Counted from the first letter of the stretch, positions 12,989-22,559 are shown. The stretch: DNA of 29,340 nt from Proteobacteria bacterium SG_bin5 (GCA_002083475.1 LWDI01000021.1:1-29340), one strand, 5' to 3'. Made by a program: numbers and translations. Notes: generated by a model not told the origin, from the letters alone.

Positions 12989-14033
12989 AGGCATCAATCG
13001 TGTGACGAAGAAGCTCGCCGATGGCAGCTCCGTCACCTACTTCTATGCTTGGAAGGGCGGCCCCCGCCTGGACGGCAAGCCCGGCACGCCGGAATTCCAC
13101 GCCAGCTACAACGCGGCCGTTGAGACGCGGAAGGCGACGCCGGAGGGCGTGCTTCGCGCGATCCTGGACGCTTTCGAGGCATCGTCGGACTTCGCCGGGC
13201 TCGCGCCGCGCACGCGGACGGACTACAAGAAGCACATCAAAGCGATTGAGGTGGAGTTTGGCGACTTCCCCCTGAAGGCGTTGGAGGATCGACGCACGCG
13301 CGGCGAATTCCTAGCCTGGCGCGACCGCATGGGCGTCACGTCACGCCGCAACGCGGACTATCGCTTCGCCGTCTTCGCACGCATCCTGGCATGGGCGTTC
13401 AATCGCGGCCTAGTGCCCCTCAACCCATGTGAGCGGCCGGGCCGGCTCTATCGCTCGACGCGATCCGAAGTCGTGTGGACGGACGCTGACGAAGCGGCAT
13501 TCCTCGCCAAAGCTCCCGCGCACCTTCACCTGGCGCTTACGCTGGCGCTGTGGACGGGGCAGCGGCAAGGCGATCTGCTTAGGCTGACGTGGAACGCCTA
13601 TGATGGCTCCCACATCCGTCTCAAGCAGCAAAAGACGGGAGCCCGCGTCGTGATACCCGTGGGCGCTCCCCTGAAGCGTGCGCTGGACGAAGCGAAGCGG
13701 AAGCTCGCGGAGCTGCCGGAAGGCAAGCCGCGCCCCCTGACGATCCTGGCGACGGAGAACGGCACGCCCTGGACCGAGTCCGGCTTCCGGGCATCCTGGC
13801 GCAAGGCGTGCGCGAAAGCGGGCGTGGTGGGCGTCACCTTCCACGATCTACGCGGCACGGCTGTAACCCGCCTGGCGCTCGCCGAATGCAGCGAAGCCGA
13901 GATCGCGACGATCACGGGGCACTCGCTCCGCGACGTGGGCGCGATCCTCGATTCACACTATCTGAAGCGGGACGGAGGGCTTGCGGATTTCGCGATCCGG
14001 AAGCTCGAAAGGAGGGCGGAAACTCCCAACTAA
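12972..14033 (+). CDS. int: Tyrosine recombinase / satellite integrase
   Basis: The 353-aa site-specific recombinase has an N-terminal arm-binding-like segment, a core-binding domain (about 60-160) and a catalytic domain with the full set of residues: R198 (TGQRQGDLLRL), K221, H291-x2-R294 (FHDLRG), H317 (TGHSLRD) and nucleophile Y330 (SHYLKR). It catalyses integration at tRNA-Lys and excision. GGAAGG lies about 9 nt before the ATG. It is the last gene of the capsid operon, overlaps the preceding small ORF and ends 57 bp before the att repeat. No separate promoter is visible, unusual for an integrase, which suggests co-expression with capsid genes. Confidence 0.94.
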   Translation: MRVRLKGINRVTKKLADGSSVTYFYAWKGGPRLDGKPGTPEFHASYNAAVETRKATPEGVLRAILDAFEASSDFAGLAPRTRTDYKKHIKAIEVEFGDFPLKALEDRRTRGEFLAWRDRMGVTSRRNADYRFAVFARILAWAFNRGLVPLNPCERPGRLYRSTRSEVVWTDADEAAFLAKAPAHLHLALTLALWTGQRQGDLLRLTWNAYDGSHIRLKQQKTGARVVIPVGAPLKRALDEAKRKLAELPEGKPRPLTILATENGTPWTESGFRASWRKACAKAGVVGVTFHDLRGTAVTRLALAECSEAEIATITGHSLRDVGAILDSHYLKRDGGLADFAIRKLERRAETPN

Positions 14034-14089
14034 GCTCCCAACCGCTCTACCCGAGTCCGACGAAGACAGGGGAAAAACCGCAGAAAATG

Positions 14090-14166
<77 letters not shown>

Positions 14167-14256
14167 ATCGCCGGGGACGGGCCGGATGGCCGCCGCGAAC
14201 GGAGGTGCGCCGTTAGCAGCCGAATCGCGCCTACGCAACCGCTTTTTACGCCAACC

Positions 14257-14301
14257 GCCCGAGCCCCCGCCGCCCGAGCCCTCGCCGCCCGAGCCCTCGC
14301 C
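14257..14301. repeat. Three tandem 15-bp units in the rodA/tRNA gap
   Basis: Three consecutive GCCCGAGCCCYCGCC units, differing only at one C/T position, lie in the otherwise featureless 174-bp gap between tRNA-Lys and the rodA stop. Probably simple high-GC slippage sequence. Confidence 0.6.
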
Positions 14302-14340
14302 GCGCGCGCCACTATCGCGCGCGCCCTTCGGCCCCCGCCA

Positions 14341-15456
14341 TCAAAAGCGCACCGCGCGCCGGTTCTCGCGCTCGATCGACATCAAAATGCCCAGGATCAA
14401 CAGGATCGTCATCTGCGCCGAGCCGCCATTGCTGATCAGCGGCAGCGGCACGCCGACCACCGGCGCCAGCCCCATCACCATCGCCATGTTGATGCCGAAA
14501 TAATAAAAGATCGTCGCCGAAAGTGCCGCCGCCGTCAGCCGCGCGAAGCGCGTCGGCGCCTTGGTCGCGACCGAAAAACCCCATTGTACGAGCAAGGTGA
14601 AGGCCAAGATCAGCCCCAGCCCGCCGATCAACCCCCATTCCTCCATCATCGTCGCCAGCGCGAAATCGGTGTGGCCTTCGGGCAGATATTGCAAATGGCT
14701 CTGGGTGCCGTGGAGAAAACCCTTGCCCCAAATCCCGCCCGAGCCGATCGCGATCTTCGACTGGGTGATGTGATAGCCGGTGCCGAGCGGGTCGTTCTCG
14801 GGATCGAGGAAAGTCAGCACGCGGTTGCGCTGATAATCGTGCAGCAGGAAATTCACCGCGAGCGGCACGGCGGCCGCGAGCGCCAGGGCGCCGCCGATGA
14901 ACAGCCGCAGCGGAATGCCCGCCAGGAACATCACCGTCACGCCCCCCGCCGCGATCATCAACGCGGTGCCGAGATCGGGCTGTTTCATCACCAACAGCAC
15001 CGGCATGCCGATCAGCAGCCCGGCGGGCCAAATCGCCCCCCAGCGCCGCGTCTCGTTGGGCGGGAGCATGTCGTAGAATTTGGCGCAGGCGAGCACGATC
15101 GCGAGCTTCATGAGCTCGGAGGGTTGCAGCCGGATCAGCCCCAGATCGATCCAGCGCTGGCTGCCGCCGCGCACCGCGCCGACCGCCTCCACCACCACCA
15201 GCAGCACCAGCAGCACGCCATAGAGCGGCAGCGCGAGCTGCCCCCAGCGCTCGGGCCGCACCCGCGACATCAGCACCGCCATCGCCATGAAGCCGCAAAG
15301 CCGGATGCCCTGCGGCAGCGCATAGGGGCGCAAACTTCCCCCGGCGGCCGAATAAAGCACCAGCAGCCCGAAGCCGCCGATCGCGAGCACCAGGAAGATG
15401 ATGCGCCAGGGGAGGGCGGCGATCGGCGCGGGGATGGCGGCGGTAAAGCTGCTCAA
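14341..15456 (-). CDS. rodA: Rod shape-determining protein RodA (SEDS peptidoglycan polymerase)
   Basis: The 371-aa polytopic membrane protein has about ten transmembrane segments and SEDS family signatures: QPSELMKLA, a QPDLGTALM segment, GHTDFALATM and PLISNGGSAQM. RodA polymerises lipid II glycan strands in the elongasome together with the PBP2 transpeptidase encoded immediately upstream. The start is TTG at 15456-15454, overlapping the PBP2 stop as TTGA; no suitable ATG exists before the first membrane segment. It is the last gene of the mre operon. Confidence 0.95.
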   Translation of the reverse strand: MSSFTAAIPAPIAALPWRIIFLVLAIGGFGLLVLYSAAGGSLRPYALPQGIRLCGFMAMAVLMSRVRPERWGQLALPLYGVLLVLLVVVEAVGAVRGGSQRWIDLGLIRLQPSELMKLAIVLACAKFYDMLPPNETRRWGAIWPAGLLIGMPVLLVMKQPDLGTALMIAAGGVTVMFLAGIPLRLFIGGALALAAAVPLAVNFLLHDYQRNRVLTFLDPENDPLGTGYHITQSKIAIGSGGIWGKGFLHGTQSHLQYLPEGHTDFALATMMEEWGLIGGLGLILAFTLLVQWGFSVATKAPTRFARLTAAALSATIFYYFGINMAMVMGLAPVVGVPLPLISNGGSAQMTILLILGILMSIERENRRAVRF

Positions 15457-17534
15457 TCGGGTTGCTCCCGGCTGCTTTCGGCCGCGACCCCGCCGCCCGC
15501 GCTGTTGCCGAGCGCGGCGGCGGTCGCGTTGCTCGCGGCCGAGGCGGCGTCGACCGCGTCGGATTCGGTCGCCGCCTCGGCGTCGAGTTCGGTCGCGGCG
15601 GCGGCGGGATTGGCCTGCGCGGCGAGCGCGGCGCGATAGGCGCTCGCCTCGGCGGCCATGCGCGTCTTGATGTCGCCGCCCCAGCTCGGCTCGACTTCGG
15701 CGAGGCTCGCCTCGGCGCGGGGGCGATCGAACAGCCAGGTCATGATGTCGCGCGCGGTGAGCGGGGTGTCGAGCAGGCGGTTCACGTGACCATTATGCTC
15801 GAGCACCATGCCCAGCGCATAGCGCGGCTTGTCGGCGGGCGCGAAGGCGATGAACAGCGCGTGGTCGCGCAGTTTGAAGGGCAGCGCGTTGTTCTTCAGC
15901 ACCCCGCGCGCGCGCTCGGCCAGAGTGATACGGCGCACCTGCGCGGTGCCGGTCTTGGCGGCGAGCTCGATCCCCGGCAGGTTGAGCCGCGCCGCGCCCG
16001 CCGTGCCGCCGCCGTTCACCACCGCGTGCATCGCGGCATGGATGGTGTTGAAATGATCGGGGTCGATCGCCATCGCGCGCGGCGGCGGCGCCTTGGGATC
16101 GACGAACAGGCGCGGCGTCACCTCGAGCCCCGAGCCGAGCCGCGCGGCGGCGACCGCGAGCTGCATCGGGTTCGCGAGCACATAGCCCTGGCCGATCGAC
16201 GCGTTGAGCGAATCGGCGACGGTCCATTCTTCCTTGTATTTCTTCAGCTTCCACGCGCTGTCGGGCACGGTGCCATAGCGCTGGCTGGCGAAGGGCAGAT
16301 CGAATTTCTGGCCCATCCCGAGCATCTTGAGCGTGGGGGCGAAGCGATCATAGCCGAGCCGGCGCGACATTTCGTAGAAATAGATGTCGCAGCTTTGCGC
16401 GACCGCGTTGTGCATGTCGATCGCGCCATGCCCGCGCCGTTTGTGGCAGTGGAATACGCCCGAGCCGACGCGCAACGCGCCCGAGCACACCACGCGATCA
16501 TTGGGGCTGACGCCCGCGTGGAGCAGCGCGAGCGCGTTCATCGGCTTCACGGTCGATCCCGGCGGGTAGAGCCCCTGCAGCGCCTTGTTCATCAGCGGCA
16601 CGTGATCGTTCTTCGACAGCATTTCCCATTCGAAATGGCTGATGCCGTCGGAGAAACTATTCGGATCGTAAGCGGGCATCGAGACGAAGGCGAGCACTTC
16701 GCCCGTCTGGCAATCCATCACCACGCAGCTGCCCGAATTGGTGCCGAGCCGGCGCGCGGCATATTCCTGCAAGCCGGCGTCGATCGTCAGCCGCACCGTC
16801 TGCCCCGGCGCGTCGGGGCGCTGGGCGAGTTCGCGCACCAGCCGGCCGTGCGCGGTGACCTCGACGCGCTTGGCCCCCGGCGCGCCGCGCAGCCGATCGT
16901 CGAGCGTCTTTTCGATCCCGTCCTTGCCGATCTTGAACCCGGGGGTGACGAGCAGCGGATCCTTGGTTTCGCGATATTGTTCGGCGGACGCCGCGCCGAC
17001 ATAGCCGGTGAGATGCGCGACCGCGGCGCCGGCCGGATAGTTGCGCGAATAGCCGCGCGTCGGCGCGACCCCGGGCAGCTCGGGCAGCCGGACCGAGACG
17101 GCGGCGAACCGCTCCCAATCGAGATCATCGGCGACTTCGACCGGCTGAAAACCGGCGGCGTTCTTCAGATCGAGCCGGATGCGCTCGAGTTCCTCGGGCG
17201 GCAGACCGAGGATCTCGCGCAGCCGCGCGAGCACCAATTCCTTGTCGCGCAGCCGATCGGGGATGATGTCGACGCGGAAATCGGTGCGGTTGTTCGCGAT
17301 CGGCGCGCCGTGGCGATCGATCAGCCAGCCGCGCCGGGGCGGGATCAGCGTCAGGTTCACGCGGTTGCTCTCGGCGAGCATTTCGTAGCGCGCGTTTTCG
17401 GCGATCGAGAGCCAGCCCATCCGCGCGCCGAGCACCACACCCACCCCGATCTGCCCGAGCCCGAGCGCGACCGCGCGCCGATTGAAGCTGAAGGTTTGAT
17501 GCGCTTCGGTGACGATCCGGCTCGGCGGGTTCAT
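15453..17534 (-). CDS. mrdA: Penicillin-binding protein 2 (elongation transpeptidase)
   Basis: The 693-aa class B PBP has an N-terminal membrane anchor (about 21-42), a dimerisation domain with the IPPRRGWLIDR motif (64-74), and a transpeptidase domain carrying S327-TV-K330, S381-C-D383 and K527-T-G529. It cross-links peptidoglycan during lateral wall growth with RodA. The start at 17534 is chosen because it overlaps the mreD stop as ATGA and gives the normal N-terminus; the longer open frame upstream is a shadow of mreD. The C-terminus carries an Ala/Glu/Ser-rich tail (about 645-693) beyond the catalytic domain. Confidence 0.95.
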   Translation of the reverse strand: MNPPSRIVTEAHQTFSFNRRAVALGLGQIGVGVVLGARMGWLSIAENARYEMLAESNRVNLTLIPPRRGWLIDRHGAPIANNRTDFRVDIIPDRLRDKELVLARLREILGLPPEELERIRLDLKNAAGFQPVEVADDLDWERFAAVSVRLPELPGVAPTRGYSRNYPAGAAVAHLTGYVGAASAEQYRETKDPLLVTPGFKIGKDGIEKTLDDRLRGAPGAKRVEVTAHGRLVRELAQRPDAPGQTVRLTIDAGLQEYAARRLGTNSGSCVVMDCQTGEVLAFVSMPAYDPNSFSDGISHFEWEMLSKNDHVPLMNKALQGLYPPGSTVKPMNALALLHAGVSPNDRVVCSGALRVGSGVFHCHKRRGHGAIDMHNAVAQSCDIYFYEMSRRLGYDRFAPTLKMLGMGQKFDLPFASQRYGTVPDSAWKLKKYKEEWTVADSLNASIGQGYVLANPMQLAVAAARLGSGLEVTPRLFVDPKAPPPRAMAIDPDHFNTIHAAMHAVVNGGGTAGAARLNLPGIELAAKTGTAQVRRITLAERARGVLKNNALPFKLRDHALFIAFAPADKPRYALGMVLEHNGHVNRLLDTPLTARDIMTWLFDRPRAEASLAEVEPSWGGDIKTRMAAEASAYRAALAAQANPAAAATELDAEAATESDAVDAASAASNATAAALGNSAGGGVAAESSREQPD

Positions 17535-18055
17535 GTCGGGCTCCGTTCCCGATCGGTCCAGGCGACGATCAGGGCCGCGACCGGATAAAGCATGACCGAA
17601 ACCGCGATTTGGAGCAACAACAGCGTGTCGACATGCGCGCCGAGTGGCGCCGCGATCAACCGCGAAACGATCAAGACGCCGGCGATGCCACCGCCCGCGA
17701 TCAACCAATCCTGCCAGAAATCGCGCGCGACCAGGCGCGTGTCGAACAAGTCGATCGCGACGAAGGTGAGCGTCCACAAGAGCATCGCGCTGCCGAACGG
17801 CTGACCCGAGAGCAAATCGTCGAACAACCCGAGCAACAGCGGCGACCAGACCGGCAGCGCCTCCTCGCGCGCCAGGCGCCAGGCGAGCAGCATCAGCAGC
17901 CCGAACGGGGGAAGCAGCGGGAAGCTCGCGATGATCGGCACGAGCGTCAGCGCCGAGGCGACCATCACCGTCAGCGCGGGCTTCAGGCTCGGCCAGATGC
18001 GCTGCGGCTCGGGATCGAAGGGGCCGCGCGGGCGCCGGCGCGGCAGCACCGCCAT
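17531..18055 (-). CDS. mreD: Rod shape-determining protein MreD
   Basis: The 174-aa hydrophobic protein with about five membrane segments matches MreD in size and in its place between mreC and mrdA. The LGLFDDLLSGQPFGSAMLLW segment is typical of the family. It is an inner-membrane elongasome component that helps MreC regulate PBP2. Its ATG shares one base with the mreC stop (TGATG), and its stop overlaps the mrdA start. A Pro/Arg-rich cytoplasmic N-terminus (1-20) precedes the first helix. Confidence 0.9.
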   Translation of the reverse strand: MAVLPRRRPRGPFDPEPQRIWPSLKPALTVMVASALTLVPIIASFPLLPPFGLLMLLAWRLAREEALPVWSPLLLGLFDDLLSGQPFGSAMLLWTLTFVAIDLFDTRLVARDFWQDWLIAGGGIAGVLIVSRLIAAPLGAHVDTLLLLQIAVSVMLYPVAALIVAWTDRERSPT

Positions 18056-18921
18056 CAGCGCGGCTCCGGCGCGGGCGCCGGCATGGCGATGAAGCTGCGC
18101 TGGACGATCGCGACGTCGAGCGTATCGGGCTGGGTGAAGGCGCGCGCGCTGGTCGTGTCGCGCCCCGCCGCGATCACCCGCGCGACCGGGATGCCCGGCG
18201 CATAGATGCCGCCGGTGCCCGAGGTGACGAAGGCATCGCCCACCGCGAAGGGCGCGTTGGCGAGGTTGACCGCGCGGATTTCGATCAGCCCGTCGCCACG
18301 CCCGGCGGCGAGCGCGGGCAGCCCGTCGCGCACGCGGCGCACGGGGACGATGCTTTCGGGATCGCTGATGAGGAGCACGCGCGCGGTGTTGAAGCCGGTT
18401 TCGATCACCCGCCCGATCAGCCCCTCGGGCCCGCGCACCGGCTGGCCCTCGCGCACGCCTTGCAGGCTGCCGGCGTTGAGCACGGCATAGCGGCGCGTGC
18501 TGGCGGCGCTCGAACTCACGAGATGCGCGGCGACCACCGTGTCGTTCGATCCCTGGCGCAGCTTGAGCAGGGCCTTCAGCCGGGCGTTTTCGTAAAGCAC
18601 CGCCTTGGCTTGATCGGTGAGCCGTTTATTGGCGGCGATTTCGGCGCGCAGCGCCTTGTTGCGCCCGATCACGCCGAAATAGTCGCTCACCCCCTGCGGC
18701 ACGCTCGCCACCCCGCGCGCCGCCCAGCTGACGCCCGAGGAGAGCGGCGTCGTCACCTCGGCGGCGGCTTGGCGCGCGACGCCGAAGGTGCGCGGGTCGA
18801 AGCTCCACAAGGCGAGCAGCAACAGCGCGACGATCACCCCGGCCGCCACCACGACATAGCTGGCGAACACCCCATATTGCGCGCGTCTGGAAAAGCCAGG
18901 TCGTCTCGGCCGCGACGCCAC
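18055..18921 (-). CDS. mreC: Rod shape-determining protein MreC
   Basis: The 288-aa protein has one N-terminal membrane helix (about 17-41), a periplasmic coiled-coil (about 85-120, with KALRAEIAANKRL and ENARLKALLKLRQ) and a double beta-barrel domain including LIGRVIETGFNTARVLLISD and GDAFVTSGTGGIYAPGIPV. MreC activates PBP2 and links MreB to the periplasmic synthesis machinery. The start is GTG at 18921, preceded by TAAGGAG that overlaps the mreB stop, so mreB and mreC are probably coupled. Confidence 0.93.
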   Translation of the reverse strand: MASRPRRPGFSRRAQYGVFASYVVVAAGVIVALLLLALWSFDPRTFGVARQAAAEVTTPLSSGVSWAARGVASVPQGVSDYFGVIGRNKALRAEIAANKRLTDQAKAVLYENARLKALLKLRQGSNDTVVAAHLVSSSAASTRRYAVLNAGSLQGVREGQPVRGPEGLIGRVIETGFNTARVLLISDPESIVPVRRVRDGLPALAAGRGDGLIEIRAVNLANAPFAVGDAFVTSGTGGIYAPGIPVARVIAAGRDTTSARAFTQPDTLDVAIVQRSFIAMPAPAPEPR

Positions 18922-18934
18922 AGCGCATCACTCC

Positions 18935-19978
18935 TTAAGCGCTTTGCAGAACGCCGCGATAGACCGGGTCTTCGAGCGCGCGACCGGTGCCGATCGCGAC
19001 GCAGGTGAGCGGATCCTCGGCCACCGTCACCGGCAGCCCGGTTTCGTCGCGCAGCACTTCGTCGATGCCCGAGAGCAGCGCGCCGCCGCCGGTGAGTACG
19101 ATGCCTTGATCGACGATATCGGCGGCGAGTTCGGGGGCGGTATTTTCCAGCGCGATCCGCACGCCTTCGACGATGGTGCTCACCGGCTCCGACAGCGCCT
19201 CGGCGATCTGGCCCTGGTTGATCTGAATTTCCTTGGGCACGCCGTTCACCAGATCGCGGCCCTTGATGTGGATGGTCTTGCCGATTCCGTCCAAGGGCGC
19301 CTTGGCGACGCCGACTTCCTGCTTGATCCGCTCGGCGGTGGCTTCGCCGATCAGCAGATTGTGGTTACGGCGCACGTAAGAGACGATCGCCTCGTCCATC
19401 TTGTCGCCGCCGACGCGCACCGACGTGGTATAGGCGAGTCCGCGCAGGCTGAGCACCGCGACTTCGGTGGTGCCGCCGCCGATATCGACCACCATGCTCC
19501 CGATCGGCTCGGTGACCGGCATGTCGGCGCCGATCGCCGCCGCCATCGGCTCCTCGATCAGGAACACCTGGCTCGCGCCGGCATTTTGCGCCGCGTCGCG
19601 GATCGCGCGGCGTTCGACCGAGGTCGAGCCCGAGGGCACGCAGATCACGATCTGCGGCCAGCGCATGAAGCGGCGCTGGCCATGCACTTTCGCGATGAAA
19701 TGCTTGATCATCTGCTCGGCGACGTCGATGTCGGCGATCACGCCGTCGCGAAGCGGGCGGATCGCTTGGATGCTTTCGGGCGTCTTGCCCATCATCAGCT
19801 TGGCGTCGTCGCCGACCGCCTTGACCTTCTTCACGCCGTTGATCGTCTCGACCGCGACCACCGAGGGCTCGTTGAGCACGATGCCGCGACCGCGCAGATA
19901 AACCACGGTATTCGCGGTGCCGAGATCGATCGCCATGTCGTGCGACATGAAGTTGAACAAGCGCGAAAACAAAGCCAT
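18935..19978 (-). CDS. mreB: Cell-shape actin homologue MreB
   Basis: The 347-aa actin-fold ATPase starts with an amphipathic membrane-binding segment (MALFSRLFNF), followed by phosphate-binding motif DLGTANTVVYL (18-28) and phosphate-2 motif VVDIGGGTTEVAVLSL. It forms membrane-associated filaments that organise wall elongation. An in-frame ATG at 19993 would add five residues; 19978 is preferred because it gives the conventional N-terminus and 347 aa, the E. coli length. It heads the mreB-mreC-mreD-mrdA-rodA operon and is divergent from mutL, with 148 bp of shared upstream region in which I see no clear promoter motif. Confidence 0.96.
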   Translation of the reverse strand: MALFSRLFNFMSHDMAIDLGTANTVVYLRGRGIVLNEPSVVAVETINGVKKVKAVGDDAKLMMGKTPESIQAIRPLRDGVIADIDVAEQMIKHFIAKVHGQRRFMRWPQIVICVPSGSTSVERRAIRDAAQNAGASQVFLIEEPMAAAIGADMPVTEPIGSMVVDIGGGTTEVAVLSLRGLAYTTSVRVGGDKMDEAIVSYVRRNHNLLIGEATAERIKQEVGVAKAPLDGIGKTIHIKGRDLVNGVPKEIQINQGQIAEALSEPVSTIVEGVRIALENTAPELAADIVDQGIVLTGGGALLSGIDEVLRDETGLPVTVAEDPLTCVAIGTGRALEDPVYRGVLQSA

Positions 19979-20126
19979 CGATCGTCCCGTCATTCGCGCT
20001 AATGGGGAAGGTCCCGGTCGCGCTCACCCGCCGCTTTCGTCGCCGCTCCCCGGGTCGACTCAGGCGTCGCCGGCCGTGGTTCGATCGAGGTCGCGGAAGG
20101 CCGCCGCTTGGGCTAGAGCTAGAGCC

Positions 20127-21929
20127 ATGTCAATACGCCGTCTCCCGGAACATGTCGTCAATCGGATCGCCGCCGGCGAGGTGGTCGAAAGGCCGGCGAG
20201 CGCGCTCAAGGAACTGGTCGAAAACGCGCTCGACGCGGGCGCGACGCGGATCGACGTCGCGCTCGCCGAGGGCGGGGTCGCGCTGATCGAAGTGGCGGAC
20301 GATGGCTGCGGCATGGCTAGCGCCGAGATGGCGCTTGCGCTCGAGCGCCACGCGACCTCGAAGCTCCCCGATCGCCTGCTCGACGCCGGGGCGATCCAGG
20401 CGGTCGAAACGCTCGGCTTTCGCGGCGAGGCGTTGCCCTCGATCGCGAGCGTCGCGCGGCTGACGCTCGACAGCCGGGTGCGCGGGGGCGAGGGCTGGCG
20501 GCGGGTGATCGACAATGGCGCCTTGGTCGCCGAAGGCCCGCAGGGGCTGCCGCCCGGCACGCGGGTGCGGGTCGAGGATTTGTTCGGCCGCGTGCCCGCT
20601 AGGCGCAAATTCCTGCGCTCGTCGCGCGCCGAATATGCCGCTTGCCTCGACGTGGTGCGCCGCCTCGCGATGGCGCGGCCCGAGGTCGCGTTCCAGCTGC
20701 GGCACGATGGGCGGCTCGCGCTCAACCTGCCCGCCGATCTCGATCGTCCGGCGCGCGTCGCCGCGCTCACCGATCGCGCGCTCGCCGAAAACAGCGTCGT
20801 CGTCGCGCTTGAGCGCGAGGGGGTGCGGCTGGCGGGTGTCGCGGGGCTGCCGACGTTCAACCGCGGCATCGCCGATCACCAATATCTCTTCGTCAACGGC
20901 CGCCCGGTGAAGGACAAGCTGCTGGTGGGGGCGGTGCGCGGCGCCTATGCCGAGCTGCTCGCGCGCGATCGCCACGCGGTGGTCGCCTTGTTTCTCGACG
21001 TGCCGGCGGACGCGGTCGACGTGAACGTCCATCCGGCGAAGACCGAGGTGCGCTTCCGCGATCCGGCGCTGGTGCGCGGGCTGATCGTGAGCGGGTTGAA
21101 GCGCGCGCTCGACGAAGCCGGGCACCGCAGCGCCCAGTCGGCCGAGCCGTCGAGTTGGGGGCGGTGGCAGGTCGAGGGCGGGGAGGCGCAAGAGCCCGCG
21201 CCCGCCTGGTCCGCGCCGAGCGCCATCGCGGCGCTGGCGCCCGCGCCGCCGAACGGGGGGCGGCTCCACGATGCCCGCCCGAGCTTCTTCGCCGCGCCCC
21301 CGGCCGCGCGCGCCGAACCCGCGGCGGCGCCCGCGCCCTTGGCCGAGCGTTTTCCGCTCGGCGTCGCGCGCGGGCAAGTCGCGCGCACCTATATCGTCGC
21401 CGAGGCCGAGGATGGGCTGGTGATCGTCGACCAGCACGCCGCGCACGAGCGGCTGGTGCTCGAACGGATGCGCGCCGGCGTGGCGGGGGCGGGGGTGGCG
21501 CGCCAGGCGCTCTTGCTCCCCGAAGTGGTCGAGCTCGACGAGCCCGGCTGCGACCGGCTCGAGGCGGCGGCGCCCGAATTGGAGCGGCTCGGGCTCGAAC
21601 TCGAACGTTTCGGCCCGCGCGCGGTGCTGGTGCGCGCGGTGCCGGCGGTGCTGGGGGCGGGCGACGTGGCGGCGCTGGTCACCGACCTCGCCGACGATCT
21701 CGCGGCCTATGACAGCGCGCTCGGGCTGCGCGAGCGGCTCGATCACGTCGCGGCGACGATGGCGTGCCATCATTCGGTGCGCGCCGGGCGGGTGCTCTCG
21801 GTCGCCGAGATGAACGCGTTGCTGCGCGAGATGGAGGCGACGCCGCATTCGGGCCAGTGCAACCATGGCCGCCCGACTTGGGTGAAGCTGGCGCATGGCG
21901 ACATCGAGAAATTGTTCGGGCGGCGGTAG
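20127..21929 (+). CDS. mutL: DNA mismatch repair protein MutL
   Basis: The 600-aa protein has an N-terminal GHKL ATPase (ELVENALDAGATRIDV, VADDGCGM, TLGFRGEALPSI), a transducer domain, a Pro/Ala-rich linker (about 345-420) and a C-terminal dimerisation/endonuclease domain. The latter carries DQHAAHERLVLE, which fits the DQHA-x2-E-x4-E nicking motif, plus ACHHSVRAG and CNHGRPTWVKL. MutL is the mismatch-repair matchmaker; the intact motif indicates a self-nicking MutL as in bacteria without MutH. The start at 20127 is the conserved MSIRRLPEHVVNRIAAGEVV beginning; upstream open frame is mreB antisense. Confidence 0.95.
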   Translation: MSIRRLPEHVVNRIAAGEVVERPASALKELVENALDAGATRIDVALAEGGVALIEVADDGCGMASAEMALALERHATSKLPDRLLDAGAIQAVETLGFRGEALPSIASVARLTLDSRVRGGEGWRRVIDNGALVAEGPQGLPPGTRVRVEDLFGRVPARRKFLRSSRAEYAACLDVVRRLAMARPEVAFQLRHDGRLALNLPADLDRPARVAALTDRALAENSVVVALEREGVRLAGVAGLPTFNRGIADHQYLFVNGRPVKDKLLVGAVRGAYAELLARDRHAVVALFLDVPADAVDVNVHPAKTEVRFRDPALVRGLIVSGLKRALDEAGHRSAQSAEPSSWGRWQVEGGEAQEPAPAWSAPSAIAALAPAPPNGGRLHDARPSFFAAPPAARAEPAAAPAPLAERFPLGVARGQVARTYIVAEAEDGLVIVDQHAAHERLVLERMRAGVAGAGVARQALLLPEVVELDEPGCDRLEAAAPELERLGLELERFGPRAVLVRAVPAVLGAGDVAALVTDLADDLAAYDSALGLRERLDHVAATMACHHSVRAGRVLSVAEMNALLREMEATPHSGQCNHGRPTWVKLAHGDIEKLFGRR

Positions 21930-21936
21930 GCGCGCG

Positions 21937-22101
21937 CGCGGCGATTTTGGTTCGCGCGGAGGCGCGAAAAAACGGCGCGCAGCGCTTTCGATCCGGCAGA
22001 TTGGAGCGCCTGCGGCGCACGCCTAGCGTTCGGTTACCCCCCTTACGCCGCGCCCCTCCTCCGCGCCTCCGCGTCTCCGCGCGAACCAAAAAATCGCCGC
22101 G
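21937..22101. repeat. Imperfect inverted-repeat element behind mutL, related to the GxxExxY flanks
   Basis: The left arm, 21937-21965 (GATTTTGGTTCGCGCGGAGG core), is nearly the reverse complement of the right arm, 22063-22101 (CTCCGCGCGAACCAAAAAAT core). About 97 bp lie between them with no gene. The TTTGGTTC-GCGGAG core is the same as in the repeats flanking the gene at 25460-25894. A further partial arm (CGCGCGAGCCAAAT) follows at about 22105-22120. This looks like an empty or non-coding member of the same repeat family. Confidence 0.65.
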
Positions 22102-22118
22102 TCTTCGCGCGAGCCAAA

Positions 22119-22559
22119 TTACATCCGCCGCGCGAGCAGCACCCCGCCCGCCATCATCGCCAGCCCCAAGGCGCGCACCAGCGTCAGCGGCGTGCGCGGC
22201 GCGCCGAGCAGGCCGAAATGGTCGATCGTCGCCGCCGCCACGATCTGGCCGAGCAGCACCAGCAGCACGGCGGTGCCGATCCCGAGCTTGGGGCCGAGAT
22301 AGGTGATCGACAGCAGGTAAAAGGCGATCAGCAGCCCGCCCAGATAATAGGGCCAGGGCGCCGCGCCGAGCAGCGCGCGCTGCGGCCCGCCCGTCGCCCA
22401 GGCGACCGCCAGCGCGACCGCGAGCGCCAGCGCGAACATGATCGCCGCCGCGCTCGCGGGGCTGCCGAGCCGCGCGCCGAGCAGCGCGTTGCCGCTCGCC
22501 ATCACCGGAATGCCGACCCCCGCGAGCAGCATGATCGAGGCGTAAAAGCCGTTGTGCAT
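22119..22559 (-). CDS. DMT-type small membrane protein (DUF606/YdcZ-like)
   Basis: The 146-aa, nearly fully hydrophobic protein has about five membrane helices and the DUF606/YdcZ pattern: GVGIPVMASGNALLGARLGS near the N-terminus, a WPYYLGGLLIAFYLLSITYL segment and a central GTAVLLVLLGQIVAAATIDH. Members belong to the drug/metabolite transporter superfamily; substrate unknown. The start at 22559 gives the family length; the upstream open frame is Arg/Gln-rich and unlikely to be translated. The protein ends in RRM. It lies convergent to mutL, beyond the inverted-repeat element. Confidence 0.85.
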   Translation of the reverse strand: MHNGFYASIMLLAGVGIPVMASGNALLGARLGSPASAAAIMFALALAVALAVAWATGGPQRALLGAAPWPYYLGGLLIAFYLLSITYLGPKLGIGTAVLLVLLGQIVAAATIDHFGLLGAPRTPLTLVRALGLAMMAGGVLLARRM

